Source: Stercorarius parasiticus (lineage: Eukaryota > Chordata > Aves > Charadriiformes > Stercorariidae). Taken from it: a stretch of 64,000 nt of DNA. The DNA lies in contig VWZL01000670.1 in the NCBI GenBank assembly GCA_013396915.1, positions 500,986 to 564,985 of the forward strand. The letters run 5' to 3'. The notes below the pieces were generated by a model. The model was not told the DNA's origin, ran no database searches, and saw only the letters and a program-made list of their open reading frames with translations. Of the stretch, positions 38,925 to 50,984 are shown in pieces (the stretch's first letter is position 1; every line of letters starts with the position of its first letter). A program made the translations under genes and the position numbers.

Positions 38925-39024
38925 AGATGGAGAAGCTATGAAGAAAATGGCAAAATATTTGAATGATGAATACAGAAGCCTACTGGTACACCTAGTTGAG
39001 TCTATTGGGCTTATAAGAGTTTAA
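38925..39024 (+). other. Weak candidate terminal coding exon
   Basis: A strong pyrimidine tract and acceptor (CTGCTTCCACTTGTGTAG) end at 38924. The following phase-1 frame is open for 32 codons (starting DGEAMKKMAKYLNDEY) to TAA at 39022-39024, and an AATAAA lies near 39418. No homolog is recognised and a 32-codon frame is easily due to chance. Confidence 0.15.
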
Positions 39025-39930
39025 AGGCAGGTCTGGCTTTGTCCAGTCTGTGGATGGATGGCCTCCTGGAAATCTTAATTACTGTAGGGAAGAACAAAGG
39101 ACAAGATCAACTCTACAAAGTGCTTGCTGAGTTAATGGATGAAAGAAAAGGGCAGAACGTGCAGCAAATCGGGAGCGAAAAATGACTGTGATTCAGGCAC
39201 CGTGAAGAGCACCAGCTAACAGTGAGGAATCAAGTTGAAAAGTTGGAAGGTTAGAAAAGAAATCCTTAATTTTTTCAACACTTTGGTCTCATCGTTAATC
39301 CTCAGAACATAAAGAGTCGGAAGATTGAGCCTATTATGCAAAAAACCCTAAGAAACTCACACAAATTTTTCAAAGTTATAGGTGAAATCAGGCACAGACA
39401 GATAGGTTGCATGATGAAAATAAAATGTTTTGACTATAATCTATGTTCTATTCCTTGTAGCTATTCTACTGTCTATGTATCAAGGTGATTCTGCTATATA
39501 TACGTCTCCAAGGTCTCTATTGTTTACTTTCATTATTTTATTCTTTTTGATTCTCATTTTCAGAAAGGAAACCTAAACAAGCAATAATGCTTATAGAGAA
39601 AGTGACCTTGTTCTGTAAGTATTTCAGGATATTTTTACCAAGACACATGGCATCAAACCGATAGACTACAATAGTGAATGAGTAAACTTCTCTCTGTAAG
39701 CTCAAAACAGCTGCAATTCTACTGATAGTTGAAAGGAAAAAAACGCAAAGACTTTAGAGAAACTTTAAAATGGGAGAGGGGGAAATGGGACAACTTGAAA
39801 GGTGGCATCCTAAGGATCAATTGATCTGAATTTGTCTGAAGACTCAAAAGAAGCCATGTGAGCATTATCTGTTTTCTGTATCCTGGGAAGGCTTTTCTTC
39901 TCTGTGTGAGATGTAATCAGACATTCTAGT

Positions 39931-39950
39931 TTTATTTATTTATTTATTTT
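39931..39950. repeat. (TTTA)4 microsatellite
   Basis: Four TTTA units followed by TTTT. Confidence 0.85.
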
Positions 39951-40054
39951 GATTTACAATGGCCAGCAAGTCCTGGTTTTAAATGAACAAGTTGATGAAA
40001 ATCTGATGTCTGTGTTCAAAATGGTAAACTGTTGTGTTTTGGGTTTTTGTTTGT

Positions 40055-40081
40055 TTATTATTATTATTATTATTATTATTT
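40055..40081. repeat. (TTA)9 microsatellite
   Basis: Nine perfect TTA units. They give a run of Asn codons in a spurious minus-strand open frame. Confidence 0.92.
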
Positions 40082-41896
40082 GGTGAATATTCGTGCTCTT
40101 GAATTTTTCTTGTCAAGAAGACTGCAAGACTAACTTGCAAGAATCCTCTCTCAAGAAGGTCAACAAGGAATGATGTGATGTCCAGCTTGGCTGGAACTTG
40201 CCTGACTAGCTGGTAGTTCATAGTGCTGTGGAAGAGAATTGTGCAGACCCAAAAGAATCTGGAGTAAAAGATACGTGAAATGTGCTAATGGTGATAATTT
40301 TGTGGTCTGGATTTGCAAATACTGGCAAAGGAGATTTTCACAATGGCTGGAATCTCATATAAAGCACTAGAACAAGTCCCCCTCCTCTTGCAAATCAAGA
40401 AACATGCATTAAGCTGTGAGTGTGAAGAAGCAAATCTCATGCAGAATCCTGGCAAGATTAAGAGCATACCCCAAGTTACAAGGAGTCTCTCTGTATTACT
40501 ATTTACAAACTGAATTGTCCACTTTTCAATCATTTGCAGGGAAATGTGACATTTTGTGGCCTTTTTTACTAGACAGTGCTCTGCAAGCATACAAAGTTTT
40601 GTGGGAAATGATGTGTTTTTCTGGGCTGATTCAGCAGTCCTTGTGTGGACACCTGCTGCTGTTCCAATTTAAGGGCAAGTGCACCTGTCACACGATCCTT
40701 AAATTTCTCATCATACACATGTAGCAGTTGATTTCACACTAAAGATTGGAGATTATATTGATCTTAACAAAATTTTTTTAGTACTCATATAATCCAAATG
40801 AATTGAAAAAGAAGGAAAGCCTCTGTTTTCGTGTTACATGCAGAGGATAGAGTTCCTAAAATGTATTTGGGTATTCCTGCAAGACAGGTTCTGACACAGT
40901 AGTTTTCCTGGCTGGTGTCAGCATGATACATGCCCAATGACTGGGAAAATGCTGCCAATTCCCTTGCTTCAGAAGATTCAACTGACACATCTGAAGCATG
41001 AGGAAACTTAAACACCTGCTGAAAGATGGGAAAAATCAAAGGGAAATCAATGCAACACTTTGTTTTGTACTTTCAACTCTGGAGAAAGTGCGTATTATTC
41101 AGAAAAGAAAAGGAAGCAATTCCCCTGACCCACAAAGCAAATGAGAGTATCTTGAGCAAAATAAATAGAAACATGGATGCAAATTATTGTTTTTCTGATG
41201 CTGAGGCAACTGTAAAGGCAATGTTATTTAAAAAACATAATATAGTAGAAATGAATAATTTCTGCTCAGCTTTGGAGACAAATCTGATATAACCAGACCT
41301 ACAAATATTTCAAGAAAGCTGTTTGGAGATGGGGTTTTGTTTTGAAGTGCAAAGTGCTGGGTGTGAGGGAAAATTCAAATGTCAAAGATTTGAGTCACAC
41401 AAACTGTTAATGCAAATATATTTCTACACAACAAAAGGTGTGGAAAGCAGAAGTCATTTACTATTGAAAATAGAAACAATTTCCAAAGCTTAGTAGCCTG
41501 ATATTTTGCACCTGATCTATGCCTGCTACACTTATAAGCATTGCATATTCATCTAGTTCTGTTTAGAAAAATTCTAGGCATAATATAAATTTCAACTTGA
41601 ACATGAACATCTGAATTTGTTTTACTTCAGTAAAGACAACTGTGAAAATTACAAAAGTAATGCTTCTGGTTGTCTCAGAGACAAGAATCTGATGAAACTG
41701 ATTTCAGTAAAGACTTGGTGAATGCCATTGTTTATTTTCATAAATATTTTGTGCTTTTACAAATCTTACAACTTTATTTTGAGGCTGAATTATGTAAATA
41801 TGTACAAAAAATGTAATTAAATTCAATGTTTTTTCTTCACAAGATTTGCAGCTAGACTTATAGATAGGGAATGCCAAATCACGCAAGGAAGTAAAA

Positions 41897-42900
41897 AGCA
41901 AAGCATTTGACACTGTCCCATATGACATCCTTGTCTCTAAGTTGGAGGGACATGGATTTGATGGGTGGACCACTTGGTGGATAAGGAATTGGCTGGATGA
42001 CCACACTCAAAGAATTGCAGTCAACAGCTCAATGTCCAAGTGGTGAGCAGTGATGAGTGGCGTTCCTCAGGGGTCTGTATTGGGACAGCTGTTGTTTAAC
42101 TTCATTGTTAATATCTTTTGTTGGTGACATGGACAGTGGGATTGAGTGGAGTGCACCCTCAGCAAGTTTCCTGATGACACTAAGCTGTGTGGTGTTGTCA
42201 ACACAGTGGAGGGAAGGGATACCATTCAGAGTGACCTGGAAAGGTTTAAGAGCTGGGCCTGTGCAAACCTCATGAAGTTCAACAAGGCCAAGTGCAAGGT
42301 CCTGCACCTGGGTCGGGGCGATCCCAAACAAATACAGGTTGGGTGAGAATGGTTTAAGAGCAGCCCTGAGGAGAAGGACTTGGAGGTGTTCGCTGATAAG
42401 CTCAACATAAGCTGGCAATGTGTTTATGCAGCCCAGAAAGCCAACTGCATCCTGGGCTGCATCAAAAGAAGCATGTCCAGCAGGTCGAGGGAGGTGATTC
42501 TGCCCCTCTATTCCACTCTGGTAAGACCCCACCTGGAGTACTGCATCCAGCTCTGGAGCCCCCAACATAAGAAGGACATGGACCTGTTGAAGCAAGTCCA
42601 GAGAAGGGCCACAAAAATCATTAGAGGAATGGAGCACATCTCCTGTGAGAACAGGCTGAGATAGCTGGAGTTGTTCAGCCTGGAGAAGAGAAGGCTCCGG
42701 GGACATCTTATAGCAGCCTTCCAGTATCTGAAGGGAGCCTACAAGAAAGATGGGGAGGGACTCTTTATGAGTGAGTGTAGTGATAGGATGAGGGGTAACA
42801 GTTCTAAGCCGAAATAAGGTAGATTTAGACTAGATATTGGGAAGAAAATCTTTACTCTGAGGGTGGTGAGACACTGGAACAGGTTGCCCAGAGAAGTTGT
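41897..42900 (+). pseudogene. CR1 ORF2 RT to C-terminus, first assembled copy
   Basis: In the frame of 41897 the copy reads SKAFDTVP, then a TGA stop (42044-42046), then GVPQGSV (42059-42079), another stop after a +1 shift near 42116-42125, and then FPDD (42167-42178) in place of the FADD catalytic box. A further frame (42380-42664) carries [17 protein letters not shown] and [14 protein letters not shown] up to TAG at 42662. The C-terminal domain with [10 protein letters not shown] follows. Two stops and a frameshift make it inactive, but it is less decayed than the copy at 13337-15790. Confidence 0.9.
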
Positions 42901-42916
42901 GGAGGCCCCATCCCTG

Positions 42917-42939
42917 NNNNNNNNNNNNNNNNNNNNNNN
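42917..42939. other. Assembly gap (23 Ns)
   Basis: Twenty-three undetermined bases separate two 886-bp copies of the same CR1 segment. The gap begins exactly where the first copy stops and ends exactly where the second copy starts. Confidence 1.
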
Positions 42940-43872
42940 AATGTCCAAGTGGTGAGCAGTGATGAGTGGCGTTCCTCAGGGGTCTGTATTGGGACAGCTG
43001 TTGTTTAACTTCATTGTTAATATCTTTTGTTGGTGACATGGACAGTGGGATTGAGTGGAGTGCACCCTCAGCAAGTTTCCTGATGACACTAAGCTGTGTG
43101 GTGTTGTCAACACAGTGGAGGGAAGGGATACCATTCAGAGTGACCTGGAAAGGTTTAAGAGCTGGGCCTGTGCAAACCTCATGAAGTTCAACAAGGCCAA
43201 GTGCAAGGTCCTGCACCTGGGTCGGGGCGATCCCAAACAAATACAGGTTGGGTGAGAATGGTTTAAGAGCAGCCCTGAGGAGAAGGACTTGGAGGTGTTC
43301 GCTGATAAGCTCAACATAAGCTGGCAATGTGTTTATGCAGCCCAGAAAGCCAACTGCATCCTGGGCTGCATCAAAAGAAGCATGTCCAGCAGGTCGAGGG
43401 AGGTGATTCTGCCCCTCTATTCCACTCTGGTAAGACCCCACCTGGAGTACTGCATCCAGCTCTGGAGCCCCCAACATAAGAAGGACATGGACCTGTTGAA
43501 GCAAGTCCAGAGAAGGGCCACAAAAATCATTAGAGGAATGGAGCACATCTCCTGTGAGAACAGGCTGAGATAGCTGGAGTTGTTCAGCCTGGAGAAGAGA
43601 AGGCTCCGGGGACATCTTATAGCAGCCTTCCAGTACCTAAAGGGAGCCTACAAGAAAGATGGGGAGGGACTCTTTATGAGTGAGTGTAGTGATAGGATGA
43701 GGGGTAACAGTTCTAAGCCGAAATAAGGTAGATTTAGACTAGATATTGGGAAGAAAATCTTTACTCTGAGGGTGGTGAGACACTGGAACAGGTTGCCCAG
43801 AGAAGTTGTGGAGGCCCCATCCCTGCAAATGTTCAAGGCCAGGTTGGATAAGGCTTTGAGTAATCTGGTCTA
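42940..43872 (+). pseudogene. CR1 ORF2 fragment, second assembled copy
   Basis: This repeats the first copy base for base apart from two substitutions near 43636-43639 (ACCTA against ATCTG). It shares every stop and frameshift. It runs past the duplicated block through FKARLDKALSNLV to the 3' UTR. Identical lesions in both copies mean the duplication happened after decay, or only in the assembly. Confidence 0.9.
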
Positions 43873-43961
43873 ATAGGAGGTGTCCCTGCCCATGGCAGGG
43901 GGGTTGGAACTAGATGATCTTTAAGGTCCCTTCCAAATCTAACCATTCTGTGATTCTATGA

Positions 43962-44634
43962 AGTATGAAAACCAATGAAAAATTATCAGTCGCAATAAAT
44001 ATTCAGCATGAATAGCCCCAAATAAATGTCAATTTTAGATGTCAATTTTCATTAAAACTAAAGCTGAATGTTAGATATGATTGACAACTTCTATTATCAG
44101 TTCTAAAAATTCATATAACTTTATTTGATAGTCATCAGTATGAAAAGTAATGCATATTATGTTACTACTTGCATCTGAAATGCCATTCAGAGAGGTTCCA
44201 GAAACAAGGGGTAGGTAACTGGCTGAGTCCCTGTGTGGATCCACATGTTAGAGTCACACTCTCCCTCTGATATAAATGAATTAAAACCTCAATGAAGACA
44301 TATTCAAAAGTGTGAAATTATTGTGTCTCCCAATTCATATTTGGAGAAATAGCAGGAGAAAAGTGTTGAGTGATGAGCTATTCATAGTCCCTTATGAAGG
44401 CCAAGACAAATTCTCTGGGAAAAAAAAGCCCAGAACTGATGCAATGTTGTAATGGCAAGTCCCAATTTCCTTTTAATTGCTGAGGATTTCTTATGACAGT
44501 TTTGTACTCTACTGTCAATGGTATCACCAAAATACACCGGAGAAGTACTTGAAGCTACTATAAGTAATTCAAAACAGCAAGGGAATGATCCTCTAGTATT
44601 TCCAGGTTCTTTCCAACCTATTCTGATCAAGAAA
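43962..44634. other. Unique spacer
   Basis: A+T-rich DNA between two CR1 insertions of opposite orientation. No gene or repeat was recognised. Confidence 0.6.
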
Positions 44635-44797
44635 CATAGAATCATAGAATCGCCCAGGTTGGAAGGGACCTTTCAGATCATCTAGTCCAACCATCAACCT
44701 AACTCTGACAAAAACCATCACTAACCCTTATCTCTACGCACTATGTCTACCCATCTTTTAAATACCTACAGGGATGGTGACTCAACTACTTCCTCTT
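44635..44797 (-). mobile_element. CR1 LINE 3'-end fragment
   Basis: An inverted CR1 3' end starts with the octamer tail CATAGAATCATAGAATCG. It continues through GGTTGGAAGGGACC, CATCTAGTCCAACCATCAAC and AGGGATGGTGACTCAAC, then diverges at about 44797. The UTR type matches the copies at 13337 and 59162. No coding part survives. Confidence 0.92.
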
Positions 44798-47700
44798 TTC
44801 TGACCCTGTTATCCCTCAGATTTTGTTTTATAATGAGGAAAAATGACTTGCAAAAAGGTTGAGTGTCCCTAACAACAGCAGCGTCCCCCTAACAACATGG
44901 AAGGGTTTCATATAGTTTTAATAGGTTGCAGAGGCCCTTGTCAGCCAACTGTATGACTGCTGGTGTGACTGACAAGTAATGTCAGCAAACAATACTCGGT
45001 CATGACTTACTGAAAGGGTTAAAAGGCATCTTTGCAATTACGACTAATATCACTGCTGAGCTGAACAATAAGAGAGTACCATGGAGAACAGGAGAGCATG
45101 TTGGTCCCAAATGACAACGTAGTTTATAGTATTAATGAACAACACTAAGGGAATAGCATCATCCCTTCCTTTCTGCAGTTCATTAGAGGAACTCTCAAAA
45201 GGCTAGAAGCTGAGACAAGAACTTAAAGAACTTGTGCCTTGGTTATGTTTAAAACATATGCAAAATTATGGATGATTCTCTGTTCTCCTTACAGTTTATT
45301 CATAATTAAATCTGACCTTAAGGCACAGTTGGAGGGAAGTAAAAATAAAAATTACCATTGAGTAAATATTTCTAAGAAATTTCTGTTTGGAATTCTTTCT
45401 GTTTTAAATTAATTTCTGATGTGTTTATGTTCCTTGTTGGTTAGTTTTAAAAGAGAATTCCAGTTTACTAGAAAGGAAGTTCAGAGAAATCTTTAATTTC
45501 AAAGGAATTTTGTACAATACTGATAAAAAGTGCATTTTGAATGACGATGTGATGGTTTGCATAAAAAAGCATCCAATTTTATAACAACTAGGGGACATAC
45601 TACTGAATACTGTGCTTTTTACAAGCCAAGAATTATGTTTTATTTTGTGTTGAACTCTCAATATTGAAAATAACTGAGAAAACTGAAATCTATTCAAACA
45701 TAATTCTAGAAGAGGCATGAGATAGATCATCATATTGCAAACAATTTGTGTATAAATATGGAGTGACTCCAGGAAAGATGTAAGCAAGGACATGAATCTT
45801 GCAATTAATTTTGAAGTTCAATGAATTTTTCCACCCAACACCTCAAAAACTGTAAATGCCTGGCTTTAGCAAGGTCCGTGAGAAAACCCAAGTTAGAGAC
45901 CTACCTTCCCTGTGCAATCAGTGAAAAGATGAAGGTCTTTCACAAGGACCTACTGGCAGATGCTATACACAGGGATTTGAACTCTTTATTGTTAAGATTT
46001 AGGACCCTCAGTTCACTTGATTACATAGCTTCTTCTCCTAAGGATAAAGCTTTTCAAAGAGGAGTGCATTTATTTTGAAATAGCACCTCACGCTTGTAAG
46101 GCACATTTTTTTCTAATATCCCACTGGTTCACATACGGTCTGGCATCGGTGAGTAGTATTCTCCATTCCTGTATGGAGGAAGTATAAAGATTGTTAGGAA
46201 TAACCTCTTGAAACCGCTCCTCAGGAGATGTTGATTCAACAAACAGGTGTTTTAAAAGAATCTGTATCATGAAAAAATCTTGACTGAAAATTATTGAAGT
46301 GTTTTCTTCTTAAAAAGATTGGCAGAGTTTGTATGTATTTTTATGATTAATATGGCAATAAATAAAAAAGAGCACCTGCTGTCTATCAAATACAACATTA
46401 AACATCTGTTTTCCACATACCTTATGCATCAGTGATGTGAAGTGTTAATAATACAAAGCAAGCAAACATATTTTAAGTCAAGGTTTAAATAAAACTTTAA
46501 TCTCTGTGCTACTGTATCAACTTTACGGCTAATTTAGCAATTCCCTACTCATTTGAAAATAGTACCCCTTTGTTCATTCTACAGTTATTGAAGGAAAACT
46601 ACCTACATTGCCTAGCTGCTATCTACAGTGTAGTTTTTTATTGCTTTTCAAATCCAACTAAATTTAATAGCTAATTTAGCATTTGAAGTTTTGGGATTTC
46701 CAGAAAAATCTCTAATACTCTGCTCTGCTTAGAGCAGCTCTAACACTCAGCCAACATTTTCTGAAGCTAATGATTCTAAGTTGTGAACGCACACTGGGCA
46801 AGTTTCTCTTCAGGGTTTTTTCCCTAAAGATCCCAATTATTTCTCCTCCTGATGCAATTCTGACACCTCTAGCAATGAAGAGATTTATGGTGTTGGCTGG
46901 CCACTGGTGCTCTAACTTCCAGGATAGCTAACTCTTCCTAGGGGAGGTCTTAAATAAAAAATATATTACAAAATCAAAGTTTCAACACCTTGTTATTTCT
47001 AGACTCTATCACTACATCTTCTCTATAGACAGTGTGAGGAGAGGTAGACGCAAGACCAGAGTGATCTCTCAGATAAATCGGGCATTATATCTCACTCTTC
47101 ATGCTTGCAAAATTTCAGCCTTTCACTCTGATTGAATTTTACGGTTCATTTAGCAGTATAATTAAAATTAGATCCCAGTGTTTCTACCTATTCTTTAGCA
47201 TTTTCCTTTGGACCCTAACTACTATACACTTTTCACTTTTTATTTCCCATGATCTATTAAGTTTTTATAATTTTTCTTCTTCTACCTTATTCCAGTTTTG
47301 CCTTTCTGTGCAGTTACTCCAGATTTTCTTCCTGTCTGGAAATAATGTATCCTGAAGTTTTCTTCTGCCTCCTTATGCTTTGCTTCAGTGATAATACCCT
47401 ACTAACCCCTTTCTCTCAACTGCAACACCACAGAGCCCACCTTCATAAAAAGCCTCAACTCCTCATTCCTTTGCCATAACTTAAAAATTCCTGTTCGCCA
47501 ATTTTTCAGTATTTCATAATCTTTTTTAATTTCTTCCTTGTACTCACTTGCTTTCCCTGAAACCTTATCCTGTCTACCAACGGTTTGCCAATTTGTGTCA
47601 ACTCGCTCATTTGGTCCTGATAGAGCCACTAGTGTGGCCCATCATATCCAGCCTCTTCTAAACAATTTTTTTTTTTTAATGTACAATCTCACCCCTTTTC

Positions 47701-50700
47701 CTCCGCAATTTTGAGTTCTTCCTCACTACTCGGATCTAATCTCTCTCGTTTCAATATCTTGCCAACATATCCTTTTGCATTTGTTGTCTATTGCCTCCTT
47801 TTCCTTAACACTGAACCCGAGCTGGATGTAGATGAGCTCTTTGCCATCCCCTAGGAGGTAGACTTTTCGGTTCTCTCTCTCTGTCTTTTTCTCCCTCACT
47901 CATCGCACTCCCAGAGCTGCTTGCTTTGCCATCCTCCCTGTCTACTCTGAGCTCTCTGGGAGTCCTCTAATGTTCTCCTCTCTTCCTTTTGCTCACAGTT
48001 GTGTTGGCAAGAATCAGACAATTCACTGTCTTTTCTTCCTTCCCTCAACAAGTCTACTATGCTGTGACAGCGGGTAAAGGTTGTATAAAGCCAGCATTAG
48101 CCCCCTCAAGGAATCCTTTGAATGTTCTTTCTCTCAGCTGCTCAAATCAGCCTGATGAGGCAATAAGAATCAGCTCGTGGCAATGTGAAGTAGGATTTTT
48201 TTGACTGGTAGTTGGAACATTGAGGAGGGTAGAAAACAAGATAGTGGTTACTTTGCTTAATTTACATCCCTTTAAGAAGTTACAGGAATTCAGGAATAAC
48301 ATGAAAAGAAGGTCACATTTACAATGCAGTGTTGAAGTGACTTCAGTTGCGAGGTGTTCCCTTACTGAATAATTAGCATCAAAGAGACTTAAGCAAATTG
48401 TTAAGGACAGTTTTGTAACAAAGACCTAAAATATTTACTACAGTAAAGGATTCACACTTTGATGTCTAAATCTTCCTTCAACTCCTGCTTCAGGTTGCTA
48501 TTTCTAATGCAAATAATTGCCAGCAATAGAAATGAGAGCTTACCCAGTTCAAGTGAAAAATATAACTTTAGTATGAAAATGAATGCAGCACTCAGGATGA
48601 CGGACATTGCAGAGGTGTGCTAAGCAACCTCAGCTGCAATACAGAGAGATCCTGCTACCTTGTGGTGTCAGCTGCTGCTGGGCAGAAGGGGCATTGACTC
48701 GATAGCAAGAGCCAAGCTCAGAAGGAAGGATTAAAGGTCCCAGCCCTCTGACGTTACCATGCAGATGTTTCAAGGAGCCTTGGGTAATGTAGCACCAACT
48801 GCTGATCCTTAAGGAGCAAGACTGAAGTCTTGGCTAGGTGTTATGAGTTTGTATTTAGTCAATAAAACAGCTAATGATGATTTCTCCAGACAGCCCAACA
48901 ATATATCTGAGCTCTGTTCTGGATGAACCACGTCCCAGATGACTGAGCTTCCACAGCCAGTTGATATTTACTCTTGGCAAACACTGTTAAATAATGCTCA
49001 AAAGGAAGTGTTAACTGCAACAGCACACTGCCAATATTTTATCAAGCTGTTATCACAAAAATTTCCTGCCTTACCTGAGCTGATAGATGTTTGCCTACCC
49101 ATGTAAATATAAGGGTTTATTCCTTCTGAGGATCTGATAAGCATAAGCTGGTGAGGCAATGATTGCATTCTGCTGAGACACGTATATTTTCTTCTGATAA
49201 ATTTAGTGGTACCACATTGTTCATTAAGCAGAATTTGAAGAAAGCAGGAGAAGCAAGTAGGCATAGAGGAAAATCCAATGATTTAATGTTCTTAGAAAGG
49301 GTCTTAAAATATTAGGCAACGTCTCTTATTCTCGGAGTCCTGTACCCATAGTACACTGGAAATGCTTCTAGTGATTTATGGCCTTGCACATCTCCTGTTT
49401 CAAAAAGTGTTTTATCAAAAGTAAAGGGGGTCAACCCTGCTATTTTTCACTAAATAGGACGTAGGAACAAGAAAATACAATAGAAAAAAATGCAGTTTTG
49501 TGCACAGTTCATTCATAAACTACTATGGGAAAATAGCAAGGCATTTGTTTCACATTACAGTCAGTAAGATTCGACATCTCTTGCAACTCTGATTATCAAA
49601 GCACTCCAGTGGGCAAAGGGTATTTCCTTGTGAGTATTGTAACAGGATAAGCATCTGTTTTCTCATCTTGATTCCACCCACAAACTACTAAAAGAAGAAA
49701 AATATGCAAATTATAGTTATTTTGAATTAGGTTCATCACACAGATGCTTTCATTTAAAGAATCAAAGAAAAGGCAAAGAACACCTGCATGGCTTAAAAAA
49801 AAGGGAAAAAATTAAAGATTTCTTCCCTCCCTCTGCCTCTCTGATATAACAGACAGGTGCTTACCATTTTGCATTGAGTGCTGTTGTGAGATTATTCACC
49901 CCTTGATTGCTTCTTGACTTTTAAAGTGTTGCTCTCATGAGTGAAGCATTACAGGAATGAGACAGGGGATATGAATGATATGGTATCATACTACCCTGTT
50001 TCACATGCAGAAGTCACATAGTTTCTGTGCGTCACATAATTCCAGTCTCTGACTTTACTCTGCATTATTTACAATCAACATCAGGATTTAAAGAGAAAAC
50101 TGTTCGGTTGAGACATCAAGCAATATTTCAGCTTTAATTATAATTGCAAACTGACTGCCACAAAATATAGCCAGATTTTCTGAGCAAGTACAATACGTAT
50201 GCAGAAGAGTATTCACAAGACATCAGGAAATAGAAAAAATATTATTAAAAAACATCATGGCCCTTCAGACTGTTAAAATGTTTGGTTAGTCAGATTGCTG
50301 GTGATATCTCAGCACTTTGGGAGTCTCCCACTTATTTAAGAACATCTGTCATGCTTCTAAGCATTGCCTTTTACAACTTGAGTTCTATTTCTAGTTATCT
50401 TAGTACTGCCTGTAATATGTTTTCAGTAAATGAAGTAAGGATACTTTCTCCTTTGCAGAAAGGGTGAAAAAGGCTTATTTCCTTTTCCGTTACCCTCCCT
50501 AAAGTAATTAGAACAGGCAAATCAAATTAAGTAAATGAATGCAAAATTATTGAAGATGTCAAATGATACAGAAAAACAATAGATAAGATAGTTACAGCAG
50601 ATTACCTGCCATCTGTAACTAAAAATAAAATATAAAAGGGCCTCTTCTCTCTTACCTATATTACCTGATGATAGACACATACATTTGGTTTCTGGTTTAT

Positions 50701-50908
50701 ATCAGAAGAAACTTTTAAATAATTAATACTTAAGCATTTTGGAGTAGAAAGGGTGAAGACCACTGTTTTCAGAACAGCAACAAAATGATAATTGTTTTAT
50801 GGAGACATGTTGTCTCTTTAGGAGTCTTTTTCAAAATTATTTTTTAATACAAGGAACATAGTGCTTGCACTAACATTGCAAAATGTTACTAGCTTTTAAG
50901 AATATCCC
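44798..50908. other. Long unique stretch with a pyrimidine-rich segment
   Basis: About 6 kb with no recognisable young transposon. From roughly 46960 to 48000 the + strand is strongly pyrimidine-rich (many CTT/TCC runs), and its minus strand holds a 75-codon frame at 47402-47629 without a domain. A CTTTTGCTCACAG acceptor-like site at about 47998 ends this tract. No gene could be supported. Confidence 0.55.
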
Positions 50909-50984
50909 AGCTTCTGGCATCTTCTCACAGAAGCCACCCCTGCAGCTCCCCCAGCTACCAAAACCTTGCCACGTAAACCCAATA
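50909..50984 (+). mobile_element. LTR tail fragment of the same ERV family
   Basis: The segment AGCTTCTGGCATCTTCTCAC...CCAAAACCTTGCCACG...AACCCAATA matches, from memory, the last ~75 bp of the bird LTR family seen at 37-1086. The copy at 37-1086 appears to lack most of this part (it goes from CCGACATGGCGGC directly to AACACAATACA). Flanks on both sides look unrelated, so this is an orphan fragment. Confidence 0.5.

Larger units (their letters stand above)
29776..41886. other. Long unique stretch, no gene supported
   Basis: About 12 kb without a recognisable young transposon. It contains a diverged minisatellite (31555-31760), (TTTA)4 at 39931-39946, (TTA)9 at 40055-40081, a pair of inverted CRE-type sites (38260-38414) and a weak candidate exon at 38925. 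The open frames at 31339-31722 (127 codons, +), 32504-32872 (122, +) and 32695-33156 (153, -) overlap one another or the minisatellite and show no domain. Confidence 0.6.
41887..43961 (+). mobile_element. CR1 LINE, RT to 3' tail, internally duplicated in the assembly
   Basis: A CR1 element truncated at reverse-transcriptase motif A (SKAFDTVP at 41897) runs to the octamer tail TTCTGTGATTCTATGAA near 43961. Within it, 42031-42916 (886 bp) is repeated at 42940-43825 with only two base differences that I saw, and the copies are separated by 23 Ns. Removing one copy gives a normal CR1 of about 1.17 kb, so the duplication is very probably an assembly artefact. The 3' end is of the CCCATGGCAGGGGGGTTGG type. 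Confidence 0.95.

Noticed and set aside
42029..42706. 225-codon minus-strand open frame, repeated at 42830-43615 as 261 codons
   Set aside because: It is the antisense of CR1 ORF2, whose plus-strand reading gives clear reverse-transcriptase motifs. The repetition comes from the assembly duplication.
47998..48075. Acceptor-like site after the pyrimidine-rich tract with a GGGTAAAGG donor-like site
   Set aside because: The donor is weak and the acceptor is a by-product of the pyrimidine bias.
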